Part shown: positions 1-10,849 of the stretch, piece by piece
How the letters are laid out: each line of letters starts with the position of its first letter
Position numbering within the stretch: the first letter of the stretch is position 1
Assembly (NCBI GenBank): GCA_947095585.1
Contig: OX352763.1
Location: forward strand, 60,173,016 to 60,237,015
Direction of reading: 5' to 3'
From: Nephrocerus scutellatus
Lineage: Eukaryota > Arthropoda > Insecta > Diptera > Pipunculidae
Length of the DNA: 64,000 nt
Notes under the pieces: generated by a model
Told to the model about the DNA's origin: nothing
What the model saw: the letters and a program-made list of their open reading frames with translations, nothing else
Databases searched by the model: none
Program-made: the position numbers and the translations under genes

Positions 1-8
1 TCTTACGG

Positions 9-353
9 ATGATGTCAATAGCGATGGCCGAACTTACGTATTCACGCTGTTTTATTTACCTTGATGACTTAATAGTGTTTGGTAAGAACATTATAGATCA
101 TAACAAAAATTTGATAGACGTGTTCAAACGACTTAGGGAAGTAAGCCTAAAAATTCATCCAGAAAAGTGTGCCTTCATACGAAAAGAAGTATTGTATCTA
201 GGGCACATTATTTACGAAAAGGGAATTCACCCAGATCCGACAAAATCAGCAGCAACTTTTCAACTTCCTAAAACAATCCTAAATAGCTTCAATTCTTCAA
301 TTCCCGAATTTGGACAAAGAATTTATTTTACTGACAGGCGCCTCAGGTTTTGA
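9..353 (+). pseudogene. Ty3/gypsy reverse transcriptase, C-terminal part
   Basis: This is the end of a reverse transcriptase that copied a retroelement RNA into DNA. The catalytic YLDD box lies near residues 18-21 and is followed by the usual NPEKC-like (IHPEKC) and YLGHII motifs of the RT thumb. The start of the protein lies outside the window. After residue ~90 the frame loses similarity, and a deletion joins it to the RNase H part at 350. The motifs are those of the 17.6/297/errantivirus branch. It is part of one decayed element with the RNase H and integrase pieces up to 2242. Confidence 0.85.
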
Positions 354-985
354 ACAATGCTGTATTGTCCAATTTCGATGACAAACCCATTGCTTATGCG
401 AGTAGGACTCTGAATAGTGCCGAGAAGAATTATAGCACTATCGAAAAAGAGTTACTGGCAATAGTATGGGCGATAAAACACTACCGATCATATTTGTTTG
501 GACGAAAATTCAAAATTATAACAGGTCACAGACCCTTAGTTTACCTTTTGAAATTCTCTATATTTTCTGTAAAAATTTGGAAGTGAACGGGGCCCTTGGT
601 CGGGTGGCACCCATACAAATTTTATAAAAAAAAATATGATTTTTTTTTAATTTTATACGCATGTGTGTCTCCGATGCACAACACTTTTTGTAAAAAATTT
701 GGAAGTAATCGGACTATTGGTTGAGGGGTTGGGGTGCATCCATACAAATTATATGAAAAAAGTACCCGATTTTCTTCAAATTTTATACGCGATGGACAAC
801 ACTTCTTGTAAACATTTTGAAGTGAAATGGCCCCGGGGGCTCTCTAACAAAAATTTTAAAAAATTTACCCGATTTTATTCAAACTGCACATTGTGTATTC
901 CCGATTTTAGTTTTTATGGGTTGTTTGATTTTTCCCTTAAAGAACCATCAACAGCTGACGCTTTAAGTCGCATTAAATGGGATTC
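350..985 (+). pseudogene. Ty3/gypsy RNase H, interrupted by a short repeat element
   Basis: RNase H degrades the RNA strand of the RNA/DNA hybrid during reverse transcription. The visible motifs are [26 protein letters not shown] and the HRPLVYLL box, in the order expected for Ty3/gypsy. The usual D of the D-H-R/K-P box is G here (TGHRPL). The domain stops near 550, where a repeat element is inserted, and resumes near 945 with SLKEP and ADALSRIKW, the conserved end of the domain. The middle of the domain tail is missing. The copy is dead. Confidence 0.8.
551..944 (+). mobile_element. Short repeat element of the monomer family (copy 1)
   Basis: This copy is inserted in the RNase H domain. The head reads AAATTCTCTATATT, as in the copy at 51946. 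It contains about three degenerate monomers with the family hallmarks: GATTTT(C/A)TTCAAA, TATACGCATGTG, CTCCGATG and ACACTTTTTGTAAA. It ends in the family tail TTTTTATGGGTTG. It has no coding capacity. The coding frame of the host element resumes after the tail, so the boundaries are approximate to a few bases. See the findings for the family as a whole. Confidence 0.7.
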
Positions 986-1151
986 CGACTAACTTAAAGA
1001 ACTACACGTTTGTGTCATAGCAAGGTCTAAAACACAAGCGTATATAATCGTATAATTACAGAGCTACTCAAGCCACCAGAACATGGAAATAAAATAACTG
1101 AGCTTTTTAGCATGTAACAGTTTCGAGGACGAGGAATATCAAATCAAAGAT

Positions 1152-2242
1152 ATGGATATAATCCTGGGACCCAACAAAGTTTTGGCATACGTCCCAGTGA
1201 AGAATTGTATACTCCTAAGAAGGGACAAGGATGGCAATACAGCCCGATCGACATCATTTTGCGATTTGTTGTCGAGGGACGTGCGTCGCATCTGTGGACC
1301 ATTATCAATTAATAAATTATACATTACAAAAGAAGAAATTAACAAACTCGAAGACGGCCGTCGAGAATACAATATTCGCGAGTTGCAAAAAATCTTAGGA
1401 GATATGTTTAAGAAAAGTAATGTAAAGGTAAAGTTAAAGTAAGGTAAAGGTGTAATCAATAAATGTATAGAAATTACCTATCCTCATAAAAAGAAAATAT
1501 TGCACCCAAGAAACAGCCAATGGAAATAACTTCAACTGCAAAATCAAGTTTCGACAAAATATATTTGGACTTAGTAGATCCTTTAGACGAATCGGTGAAC
1601 GGATATAGGTACGTACTGACTTTACAAGACGAACTGACCAAATTCACGGAGGCTATTTCAACTCGAAATAAGGAAGCTAGTACAGTAGCTAAAGGTCTAG
1701 TAGAATGTTTCATCCTTAGATATGGAGTTCCAAAAACTGTAGCCTCTGATCAAGGAACAGAATTTATAAACAAAATTTTTAAGGATATATGCAAATTACT
1801 AAAAATAGAACAATACAGCCTACCATCACGAAAGTATAGGAGCTTTAGAAAATTCCCATAAGGTTCTCGGAGCATACTTCAGAAGCTATGTATCCGATAA
1901 GCATACCGACTGGTGTACTGGTTACCGTATTACGTATTTTGTTACACCACAGTACATACAGAAACAGGGTATACACCATTTGAATTAGTATTCGGTCGAC
2001 GTTGTACATTACCTTCATTAACAAGGCATGTAGAACTAAGATACAACTACGAAGATTACGTAATTAACTTAAGAGAAAAGTTACAAATCGCTCATAGAGA
2101 TACGAGAGATACACTTCTAGACAGAAAAAACGATAGGAAAACTGATTACCACAGGAAGGCTAGAAGGAAAAAAACTAGTTTTGAAGTAGGTAGTTTAGTT
2201 TTGTTGAGAAACGAAAATAGAAAAAAACTGGATCCTATTTAA
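1152..2242 (+). pseudogene. Ty3/gypsy pol linker and integrase remnant
   Basis: This is the integrase end of the same decayed gypsy element. The segment 1152-1442 is a linker reading frame with only weak resemblance to a family. The segment 1520-1861 carries the integrase core, with the first catalytic Asp in IYLDLVDPL and the second in ASDQGTEF. The region of the catalytic Glu is disrupted near 1850. The segment 1913-2242 carries the downstream part (FCYTTVHTETGYTPFELVFGRR) and the basic C-terminal tail. The zinc-binding HHCC module expected before the core is missing. At least two frame breaks are visible. Integrase joins element DNA into the host chromosome. Confidence 0.8.
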
Positions 2243-2537
2243 ATAGTGCCATATGAAGTTTTATCTGAAGAAGGAGTAAACTGATTGAAAAAATTTTATG
2301 TGTATATATTAAAACAATTTTTTTTCTCTTATCAAAAAAAAAAAAAAAAAAATAAGGAAGGAAGGAGAGAGACTGCAAGCTTGCAGATTAGAAGAAACCG
2401 GTTTAGAATAAGTATTAGAATTAATAATAGAATAATAGAATTTTAACAATTTAAGTACATCCAAATATATCCAAAATAATTAAGATTATAGTTAACGTTA
2501 GGAATAAGTACTAGGATTAGAGACGAGAATAATAAAG
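2243..2537. other. Non-coding remnant with purine-rich tract
   Basis: No gene is seen. The stretch holds a 17-base A-run near 2335-2352, followed at once by an AAGGAAGGAAGGAGAGAG purine tract. That could be the polypurine tract of the preceding gypsy element with an LTR remnant after it. No matching LTR is available in the window to prove this. Confidence 0.35.
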
Positions 2538-2882
2538 ATCATCATCATCATATTTGGCTCTACAACCGGGGTCCGGTCCTGGCCTCCCGCAAAAAGTCTC
2601 TCCAACGGTCCCGATTTCGATCCGATGTCATCCAGTTTGGCGTCCTGGTTTACGCCATCCTACCAGCGTAGGCTTGGCCGGCCTCGCTGTCGTGTTCCAT
2701 AAATCCTACCGCAAAGGACTTTCCGAGCAGAATCCTCTTCGCATACTCAATAACGTTATACCACGATAATTGCTGCATTTTGTGATATCTCCCTTCTTAT
2801 GTATGGGGCCTCTTCGCCAGTCTTCTGGCATAACTTCTTCTTCCCATACTTGCACTATTATTTCATGAATTGCTTGGTGTAA
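2538..2882 (-). mobile_element. RTE-like LINE, internally deleted 3' end
   Basis: On the minus strand this is the 3' end of a LINE whose best copies are at 41690-43515 and 49785-50878. The copy ends, on the left, in a GAT-type microsatellite tail (ATCATCATC on the plus strand, 2538-2551). That kind of tail is typical of RTE-clade elements, which lack long poly-A. From 2552 to about 2755 it matches the C-terminal coding region. From about 2755 to 2882 it jumps to the RT N-terminal region, so the middle of the element is deleted. Confidence 0.75.
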
Positions 2883-3040
2883 ATAAAGATCAAATTACTT
2901 TAAAATGCCCTAGTAATTAAGAAGTATTATTAATGCTAAGCAAAACCATTTATTAATACCATTATTAAAAAAAAAATGTTTGTCACTTCTAATAAAAATA
3001 ATGTAAGTTAATTGTTCGTAGTAAACAATAAATAATAAAC

Positions 3041-3495
3041 TTGAATTTATTTAAAATTAAGACATTGGCTAATCAAAGTAAAAATCTTACAACAAAATTG
3101 ATCGACCTTCAACCACTTTCAGCGAGAAGAGAGATTTGCTTATTAAATTTTGTTAGAGACGTATTTACAGACTCCATTGATTGCCCGGATATCTTATCCT
3201 TGTTTTATTTGTATGCTCCTGAAAGGCCTTTGCGCACTAGGGCCCTTTTTTACATTACCCATTGCAACAGGAACTTTGTGTTGAATGATCCGATTGTTAA
3301 ATGTTCTGTTGCTTTCAACTCCATTTGCAATCTAATTGATTTTTCCATGTCAAAATCAGCGTTTAAGAAACGTATAAATGATCTATTTAGATAATACATT
3401 TCTTACATAATATAAATTCAGGTAAATTTTAGTTTTTAAGTTTTTTTTAAGTCTGTTTATATCTTAGACTAAATAAATAAATAAATAAAAAAAAT
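3041..3495 (+). mobile_element. 3' end of a jockey/CR1-type LINE
   Basis: The open frame 3041-3394 (117 aa) resembles the extreme C-terminus after the thumb of CR1/jockey-type LINE polymerases: a helical SARREICLLNFV segment, PERPLRTRALFYI, then FSMSKSAFKKRINDLF. It is followed by a short 3' UTR and a TAAA-repeat tail at about 3470-3495, the expected 3' end of a LINE. The upstream RT is absent, so this is a 5'-truncated copy. The family does not match LINE A or LINE B of this window. Confidence 0.6.
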
Positions 3496-3650
3496 TATAA
3501 TTATCCATAGTAAATAAAATAATTATTCATAGTAAATAAAAACCAAGTTAATAATAATTCATAGCAAACACAACATTCTGAAATAACATAACATTTCGAA
3601 ATAACAAAAAATGTGTCAAAACATTAAAAAACTACATTGTAATGGATTTT
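3496..3650. repeat. AT-rich degenerate tandem repeat
   Basis: Short related blocks (AATTATTCATAGTAAATAAAA and variants) recur about every 40-50 bases, followed by a duplicated ATAACATTTCGAAATAAC block near 3580-3606. No coding potential is seen. Confidence 0.5.
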
Positions 3651-3715
3651 TGAGATCCCTAATTCTATAAGTGGCGCGGAAAAGAAGAAATCAAGATATG
3701 TCATGATTTCTCCTT

Positions 3716-3815
3716 TATCCCCCAGGAAGGGTGGTAGAAGGGATCGCACCAGCGACCACATGAATAACATGCCTAAAACATACAACGCTTTCAACCCTAC
3801 ATCAACGCTAGTGCC
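3716..3815 (-). repeat. Possible tRNA-derived (SINE-like) head
   Basis: Read on the minus strand, the segment has a TAGGGTTGAAAG block that could be a degenerate A box and a GGTGCGATCCC block like a Pol III B box, spaced roughly as in a tRNA. No cloverleaf or target duplication could be confirmed, and no second copy is present in the window. It could be chance. Confidence 0.3.
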
Positions 3816-4087
3816 TCACAAAGTGTAAAGCAAACAGAAATAACCCATACGTATTCTTTAATAGCACACTCGGTGCATGAGAACAAAAAATATAAAACAT
3901 TTCCAATAGCATAATTTATGACCAGCGGTCGTTCGCCTATGCAAATAAATATGCGATATAAGCATTCTGGGCAAACGAGCGCTGGCCGCTTAGAACGTAA
4001 ATTACCCTTTCCATGCATTGCGCTGAGTAAGCGGCGCATGGAAATGGTAATGAAATAATGAGGTCGTTCGCTTGTGGAAATCAATAT

Positions 4088-4475
4088 GTCAACGCAGCAG
4101 CACAGGCGAACGAACCCAAAAATACTTGACGCGGTCGGTCATATGCTACATACTTACACACATTATGCTGATCGAGCATTATTTAGGAATTTCGATGAAT
4201 AGGCATGCAAGAGTCGATATATGGTCGAAAACAATCCAATATTTTTGTATAAAAGAAGGAATATTTTCTTAATAAAATCACTCGTAATCTTACAGTAAAT
4301 CCGACGACTATTCCTCTTATTTTCGGTATCTGACGCCGTACGGAGCCCCGGATTTTGGGTATTTGTTAACCAGGCAATTCGCCGGACGAGTCAGCTATCG
4401 ACTTTGTATCTTAATCTTATTTTAAGTTCTTACAGCAAAGTTGTTCATAAAATAAAACAACTTTACACATCACAG
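4088..4475 (+). promoter_or_regulatory. Possible solo LTR with TATA box
   Basis: This segment begins TGTCAACGC and could end in TTTACACATCACA. It contains a TATAAAAG box (near 4248) and AATAAA-type signals (about 4270 and 4450), the arrangement of an LTR promoter and polyadenylation region. I found no convincing target duplication and no partner LTR, so it remains a suggestion. Confidence 0.25.
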
Positions 4476-5011
4476 TCCGGGCATTGATGTAGCTATATGT
4501 AGCTATTCAGAAAAGAGCTCCATCCTGATCTCAGTTGTGCCAGGGTTTATCTGGTTTGTCTGGGGATGTTTTCCTCGCTTTTATGTATAGGGGGAGGGTG
4601 ACCTCCCAACACGATGTTATTTTGGCGATCTTCTACTGCGGCTCTGACTTATGCTTGATGAATTGCATTTAGGGCTGCTTTATAGTCGGCTGGATCTAGA
4701 GGTGTATGTGCGATGAATTGGTTTGTCTTTTCGCGGAATATGCGAATATCGGATCGGATGATCGGGTTTGTGGCATGCCAGTAGGAATTGTTTGGCGAGA
4801 AGCTCGCTGTGCTCTTTAACTTTTAGCATTTGGATTTCTTGATGGAGATGGTCCTCATTTTACATGCGGTGGCAACCAGTGATGATGCGAAAAGCAGCAT
4901 TCTGACTGGATTGAAATTTCTGCCATTGTGTGTGGCAGAGGCGAGGTGTCCAGATGGGTGCCGCATAGTTAAGGACCGATCTGCCAATCGCTATGTGGTA
5001 CGAAGGGTTTT

Positions 5012-6030
5012 TTAGTCCTTACTCCATGTACTGCCCGCTAGGGATTTGAGGACTTTATTTCTGGACATGACACGTTTATAAATGTTTCCCGAATGAGTCG
5101 AAAATGTCAGCATATTGCCGAATGTGTTTCCCAAGATCTTTGGATGTTTGATTGTAGGTATTGTCCTGCCGTGTATCGAGATGTCGAGCTGTATGTTGAC
5201 TTCTTTGGTCCAGGTGGTGAAAAGTGTAGCGGATGATTTTTCTGGAGACAGGATTAGATTTCGACTGGTTAAATTTTTTTTGGAATATCGAGGTAGGCGT
5301 TGATGCTTCTGCAAATGGTGGGGATGTCCTTGCCTGAGGCAAGAATGGTGCAGTCGTCGGCGTATGATATCAATTTGACTCCGGTAGGTGGTGCAGGGAG
5401 TTTTGCCATGTAGTGGTTGAAGAGAGTCGGTGAGAGGACCCCTCCTTGCGGTACACCTTGCTTAACTTTCCTGTATAGCGATTTATTGTTCCGGAATTCG
5501 ACGTAAGATTTCCTACCATTAAGGTAGTTTTTAAGCCAACGTTTCGTGGTGTTGGAAAGCTGTGACTCTAGGATGTCTTGTAGTAAGATACATGGGTCAA
5601 CGCTGTCGAATGCCTTAGACAGTGCAACAAGGACAGTGCGGTCACGGGGACGCTGTTGGTTAAGTCCTTGCGAGATAAGTGTGGTGATCTACGAAAGGGC
5701 TGTGGTTGTGCTGCGCTGCTTGCGGAAGCCGTGTTGGTGTTCAGCTAACTGGAGTTTGGAATGAAGCTGAGGAAGTAGTATAGCTTCTAGTATTTTCGCT
5801 GTTGGAGACAGGAGAGAAATTTGACGATACGAGGATCCTTGGTCTGCCTGTTTACCGGGCTTGAGTAGGGTAATAATTCTGTCCGTTTTCCAAGGGTCAT
5901 GGATGTCCAATGTTTTAAGTGAAGCATAATCGTTGCGATTCCATCCGGTCCAATGGCTTTGGAGGGTTTTACACTGCGTATAATTCGACTTCGAAGGGAA
6001 GTAGAATATGTGAGGTGTTGTCATAGTCAA
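5012..6030 (-). pseudogene. LINE B reverse transcriptase
   Basis: Reverse transcriptase for target-primed insertion. In minus-strand order: a KPGKQADQGSSYRQISLLS block (RT motif 1), EHQHGFRKQRSTTTAL (motif 2), a GVPQGGVLSPTLFN block near 5460-5420 (motif 4), an intact YADD catalytic box near 5365, then SPEKSSATLF and the thumb (KHPKILGNTFGNML). The reading frame is broken between 5690 and 5314, so several frames must be combined. The order and motifs place it in the jockey superfamily. The catalytic box is intact but the protein is not. Confidence 0.8.
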
Positions 6031-6170
6031 GGCTGTGTAATTTCCTGAGAGTAGTACGCTTGCTCTTGTTACAGTGCGTTGGGTGTTCTATAAACTGGCG
6101 ACAGAACATTGAGGAACACTTCCTGGGGCAGTCTTGTTGTGTGCTGTTGAAGGTGATGGTTGTTAGGTCT

Positions 6171-6557
6171 CTACGTTTGGTGGTGTTGGAGAGCTCCTTG
6201 GTGGTGGACTAAAGTTTCTTTGAGCCCCGTCACAAGATTGAAGGTACTCCAGCTATTTAGATCGCCTGTGTTGGTTGACGAGGCGACCAATCTGTGATTT
6301 AGTAGGTCGATTCTGGTGTTCGCGGGGTTGATGCTGCGAATATGGTCTTGTTCGTTAGCGAGCTGGACTGCTTCTGCTGGGAAGTTAGGCCTAATTATTG
6401 GGATTCTGCCGAAGAAGGCGGAAGATCCTTTCACCTGAAATTGCGTTGGTGGGGGGTGGTAACCGTCCCAATTGTCTGTCGACAAAACTGGTGAAACTTG
6501 GCCAGTCCGCCTTGGCGTAATTGACAAACGTGCGTTTATCCGCTGACACAAAGCCAT
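6171..6557 (-). pseudogene. LINE B linker between endonuclease and RT
   Basis: The 128-codon frame resembles the linker between the endonuclease and the RT in this LINE family. It includes a SSAFFGRIPIIRPNFPAEAV stretch and a conserved acidic/basic helical region. It has no catalytic motif of its own. It continues in order with the flanking domains of the same minus-strand copy. Confidence 0.6.
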
Positions 6558-6559
6558 CG

Positions 6560-7080
6560 GCTTTATCCACTATGATGATGATCGGAATATGGTCGGAGTT
6601 TAACGCTATGTCTGTTCTCCAGGATGTAAAGAGGCGCTCACTATGCTGATGTCTGGGGAGCTGGAACTGGTGGGTGAGTTTTCATTGATGGTACCAAAGT
6701 TTGACTCATCGATTTGCTCGGCAATATGCGTGCCGCGACTATCGTTCTCTAGATTAGAGTGCCAGAAATCATGGTGGGCGTTGAATTCCCCAACAATCAG
6801 GAGGTTACCATCTGTTAGTAGATGTTCTAAAGAAGGAAGGTAGCCGATTATGGAGCATGTTGTTGGAGGAATATAGACATTTGTTTTTTTTTATTAGGGT
6901 GTCGTTGGACTTGACTGCAATAGTTTGTGTTTGTTGTTATAATTGGTGCTTCTGGATAGCAAGCAGGAGGGGGTGTGCTTTGTTTCTTGTATGGGAGCAA
7001 TTAAGATCCCATGGTGATCCATAAAGTTGGTGATTTCGGTTACTTTCCCTCGTAAGCCGTTGCAAGTCAGATGCATCATA
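6560..7080 (-). pseudogene. LINE B apurinic-like endonuclease (EEP) domain
   Basis: The endonuclease nicks target DNA to prime reverse transcription. On the minus strand the N-terminal CNGLRGKVTEI and APIQETKHT boxes are visible at 7079-6990. The second carries the metal-binding Glu. Further on is an IVGEFNAHH box near 6790, where the usual catalytic Asp of GDFNAHH is Glu. The frame is broken in the middle, and the central part of the domain is shortened. The copy is inactive. Confidence 0.75.
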
Positions 7081-7414
7081 GCGAAAGTTATGTGGTGTTC
7101 ATGTGTGGTATGTTGGTAGTTTGCAGGTGGGGGTGAGTCCGTGGATGTTGGTGGAGTGTTGATGAGAAAGTTGACATTGTCTAACGGGTTGTGGAATGGT
7201 TGTGGGGGAGTGAGAGGTTGTGGGGGTGTCTGTAGTGTTTGGTTAGATCAGCATGGGGCCAAGAAGTTGGCGGTCCATTGATGACAGTTATTAAGTCCAG
7301 AGCATGTTCTAAGATGACATCAGTTCTCACAGCCATTGTATTTGAAGGAAGAGGCATTGCCGTGTATGCAGCTTTTACCAGGTAGTAGCGTTTTTGGTTG
7401 TCTGAACTCGTGCC

Positions 7415-7574
7415 CTGCAGCATTCCGCAATGAAACTTCGCTTCCAGTCTCTGATTTAAGTTAGACCTGAGCATCGTCGGAAATGGCACCAGTGTTTGCA
7501 GTTGTTGCACTTAACTGAGGAGATGTTTCTATTTATCCTTGTGTTGCATACAGAGCATGTCCAGATCCGAGGAC
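7415..7574 (-). pseudogene. LINE B zinc-finger (PHD/treble-clef-like) region
   Basis: The minus-strand translation just left of the DNA element shows the pattern C-x2-C, then VKCNNC, then HWCHF and a further Cys. This is a cross-brace-like zinc finger seen upstream of the endonuclease in this LINE family. A stop follows soon after. A related RRCSGL block is seen at the start of the plus-strand copy near 29775. Confidence 0.6.
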
Positions 7575-7577
7575 CTG

Positions 7578-8468
7578 GGGTGGAATCGGCTAAGGCGATA
7601 GTTGACTGTCACTGTTTTGATTGTCAATTCTGATTATCTTTTCTTTGTTCTGCGTAAAGTGATCGCTAAAAATGTTGGAGTGCTTGGCAGCACTCACATA
7701 TTATAATGTCATTTCGATCAGCTGTTGTGTTTTATTGTGAAAATGATTGTGTTGTTTATGGTCTCTTAATAACTGCAGCGCTTATTTCAGCTACAGTACT
7801 TTGTCCCATCGGTGCAGTCCAATCAACCCCAACTTGTCGTTGGTAACCACCACCTCCAAGAACATTTAAAGTTGCAGCCAGTTAAAGGATAGGTGGAATA
7901 TGTGTTGATCTTATTCCTGATGGTAAATCGAGCAACCGCAAAACATACATAAACGTTTCTTTGTTTAGTCAAAAAAAAATTTCAAGAATCTGAAATATAT
8001 AATTTATATGTTGAATATAACTGATTAATGAATATCCATAGAGTCTTATAGGTACATTGGGTTAGGAAGTTCCAGAATATTTGCTTTATTCCTTAAGTTA
8101 ATTCTGAGCAATTGAACTTTTTTATAGTCTTTTTCTTCATTTCTCGTTCTGTTCGCCGCATAGAAAATTGAAATTGAATTGAAAATAGAAATTGAAGTAT
8201 ACTTTTATGTTCACTTATTTTTTCTTTTCACTTTGATAACTTTTTCACTTTTTTCACTTTCGATCTTTCGATTTATAGTGGAGATGAAGCTGACACAACT
8301 TATCTTCCTAAAAATAATTGAACAAAATGTATGAAAGTGACACCTAAATAGCTGTCACCCACAAACCATAGCAAAAAAGTGATAGTCAATTTGATAATCA
8401 CCTTACGTGGAGCAAAATCATTTATTTTGATGATCAACAATCAACTATCGCCTTAGCCGATTCCACCC
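7578..8468 (-). mobile_element. PIF/Harbinger-like DNA transposon, non-autonomous
   Basis: This 891-bp element has perfect 28-bp terminal inverted repeats (7578-7605 and 8441-8468, beginning GGGTGGAATCGG). It is flanked by a 3-bp direct repeat CTG at 7575-7577 and 8469-8471. A minus-strand fragment near 7870-7760 reads GYQRQVGVDW followed by MGQSTVAEI, which resembles the N-terminal region of Harbinger transposases (the ATGSYQ..VG...SQSSVSR block). No DDE domain is present. A 3-bp target duplication fits PIF/Harbinger, although CTG differs from the usual TWA. Confidence 0.75.
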
Positions 8469-8471
8469 CTG

Positions 8472-9720
8472 GATTCGGCTCGATGCTGGCTAAAAAGAGT
8501 AATCAATTTGGAGAAAGCAAAGCTGTTGCACACGATATTTCTAAGGCATTTGACAGAGTTTGGCATCAAGTCTAAAATGCGTGCTTATGGAGTCGAAAAC
8601 TGCTTCATTGGATTAGAAGCTATCTTTTGGACCGCTCAATTCAAGTTGTTTTGGACGGTTTCAAGTCTACGGTTCATTACTTAAATGCTGGCGTTCCCCA
8701 TGGCTCTGTTTTGTCCCCGACTCTCTTCCTCATTTTTATTATTGATCTCTTATCTGTGACTTCTAATCCAATTCACTCTTTCGCCAACAACAGCACTTTC
8801 AGCTTCTCATATAAGTTTGAGGATCGCCCCTCCTCTTCTCATGTGGAACTCAAACAACTACGTATGTTAAGCACGTTAAATTATGTCCTTGACAGCATAA
8901 TACAATGGGGACAAACCAATCGAGTAGAATTTAACGCTTCCAAAACCCAATGCTGTCTTCTGTCGTCTAAGCGAATCCTTAATTCCATACCATTATTCAT
9001 GAATGGGACTTGCATCGAGGAAACTGAAAATCTGTGCGTTTACGACAAGCTTCGTTGGAATGACTGCATATTTACCTTCGCCAAAAATGCTGCGAAATGT
9101 TTAGGTTTTCTAACCCGGTGCAAGAATTATTTCACTTCCCTGATCTGGCTACTATTTACAAGCTTTTATTGTCCTTAACCTAAGTACAATTGCCATATCT
9201 GGTCTGGTGTGCCTAAAACTACCTTGCATCAGCTAAATAGAATAAAAACCGTGCGATAAAACTTATCGGTGACGAATACATTGCGAAAGCAATAGATTCG
9301 CTTGATCACCGCAGGAACGTTTCCTGCTTGTCACTATTTTATCGCTTCTTCCACCAGCGGTGCTCAAGAGAAATATGCAGCTGCATGGTGGCATGCATCC
9401 TTGAATTCAACCGAAATACTCGTGGCGTTCTAAATGCTAATCAGTTAAGCCTCAAGCCCATCTTCGGACGCACAGTTAAGTTCAGGAATTCGTTTTCAGC
9501 CGTACAACACGTATGTGGAATGCTTTGCCAATCTCTGTCTTCCCACATCAATATGATCCACAGACATTCAAAACAGAAGCTCATAGACATCTCCTCTTTT
9601 CTCCTCTTAACGCCCACGCAGTGCCAAGCATATAGACAAAAGTCGTTGCACACAGGGAGATGATAATTAACGAGTTTGTTTTAGAATATGACGTTACACA
9701 AAATGTGAATGCAGCGCACT
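8472..9720 (+). mobile_element. LINE A, 5'-truncated copy with dead RT
   Basis: LINE A is an APE-RT non-LTR element; the best copy is at 55146-58226. This copy starts inside the RT (KAFDRVWH near 8545), continues through HGSVLSPTLFLIF, and carries the catalytic box as FANN instead of FADD (8786-8791). It cannot polymerise. The thumb follows (CCLLSSKRIL) to 9176, then a frame break and the C-terminal domain with HRRNVSCLSLFYRFFHQRCS to 9665. It is joined directly to an RTE-like fragment at 9727. Confidence 0.85.
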
Positions 9721-9726
9721 TAGAGT

Positions 9727-10236
9727 ATCATCATCATCATCATCATATTTTGCTCTACAACTCCTGGTCTACGCCATCCTCGTAGCGTAGGCTTGGCCAG
9801 CCTCGCTGTCGTGTTCCATAAATCTTACCGCAAAGGACTTTCCGAACAGGATCCACTTCGCTCATGCGAGCTAGGTGTCCTGCCCACCGGAGGCTACCGA
9901 GCTTAATTCTGTTCATTATGTCGACATCGCGGTAACGCTCGTAGCTCTCATCATTATAGAGTGGCCACCATTTACCTTGCTTTGCTCTCATTTGTGTGCA
10001 ACCTTAGATTTCTAGCCGCCTGTTCGATCTGGATGAAAACTTCCTGACAGCTCTTCGGTTTCTACCAACGATGTCAATATCGTCTGCGTAAGCCAGTATC
10101 TGAATGGACTTATAGAGGATTGTTCCTCTCGCCGTTACGTTAGAGTCTCGGATCACTTTCTCCACCGCCAGGTTGAAGAGGACGCAGGCCAGTCCATGCC
10201 CTTGTCAGAGCCCTTTATAGATGTTGAATGGGCCCG
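9727..10236 (-). mobile_element. RTE-like LINE 3' end (minus strand)
   Basis: The left end is the GAT-type tail (9727-9745). The minus-strand frame 9991-9755 has RYRDVDIMNRIKLGSLRWAG and the HLARMSE block, the C-terminus of this LINE. Further right the RT palm is visible with an intact ADD catalytic box near 10085, and the fragment ends near 10236. The segment between palm and C-terminus is shortened. Confidence 0.8.
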
Positions 10237-10750
10237 CATTTGTATGATCTTCAGTCATTTAAGACACATATGCATATACACCTCATATTTGCCTGACTGT
10301 TGCCCCCAAGACCACATTACATCTACTAGACAGAATTCATAACCAGGCGATAAAACTTATTGGTGACGAACATATTGCGAAAACAATCGAATCGCTTGAA
10401 CATCGTAGGAATGGGTGTCACTGTTTTATCGCTCTTTCCACAAGCAGTGTTCAAAAGAAATATCCAGATGCATCCCGTCCATCCTCCAACATATCCGCAG
10501 TACCCGTGCCTCAGCTCGTGTTCACGGGTTCGTGTTCACCTATCTTTGGTCGTACCAACTAATTCAGAGATTCCCTCTTTTTCCGCACAATTATTATGTG
10601 GAATGCATTGCCTGATTCTGTTTTTCCGCATTTGTATGATCTTCAGTCATTTAAGACAGATATGCATATACACCTCATATTTTCCTCTACATAATTTCCT
10701 AACACCAACGCTGTGCTAAGCATTATAAGGGTGCAAATGCCTTGAGCGTG
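10237..10750 (+). mobile_element. LINE A-related 3' end with internal duplication
   Basis: The C-terminal domain of a LINE A relative is recognisable in broken frames: IKLIGDEHI, then SLNIVGMGVTVL in place of HRRNVSCLSLFYR. A block of about 55 bases (TTGTATGATCTTCAGTCATT and on) occurs at both 10244 and 10629. The copy therefore has a duplicated or shuffled end. It diverges clearly from the 8472 copy. Confidence 0.6.
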
Positions 10751-10849
10751 TGTACGTTACTCCACTCTAAGTTACTTGATAAAACCGGACGGTTCATGGA
10801 CGGCCTGCAGTGGGAAATCCCGAATCCCGCTTTTTATTGAGACTAATTC

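Larger units (their letters stand above)
4500..7574 (-). mobile_element. LINE B, jockey-like non-LTR retrotransposon (minus strand)
   Basis: This minus-strand copy is about 3 kb and runs from a zinc-finger region (right) through endonuclease and reverse transcriptase to the 3' UTR (left). Many frame breaks show that it is old. The same family appears on the plus strand at 28586-38920. The right end is broken by the DNA element at 7578-8468. A few related bases after 8472 suggest that the DNA element was inserted into this LINE. The separate domains are listed below. Confidence 0.8.

Noticed and set aside
4072..4272. Small plus-strand frame of 66 codons
   Set aside because: No domain and it overlaps a possible LTR; likely chance.
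7181..7510. Minus-strand 109-codon frame as a separate gene
   Set aside because: It only partly overlaps the zinc-finger region of LINE B, in a shifted frame.
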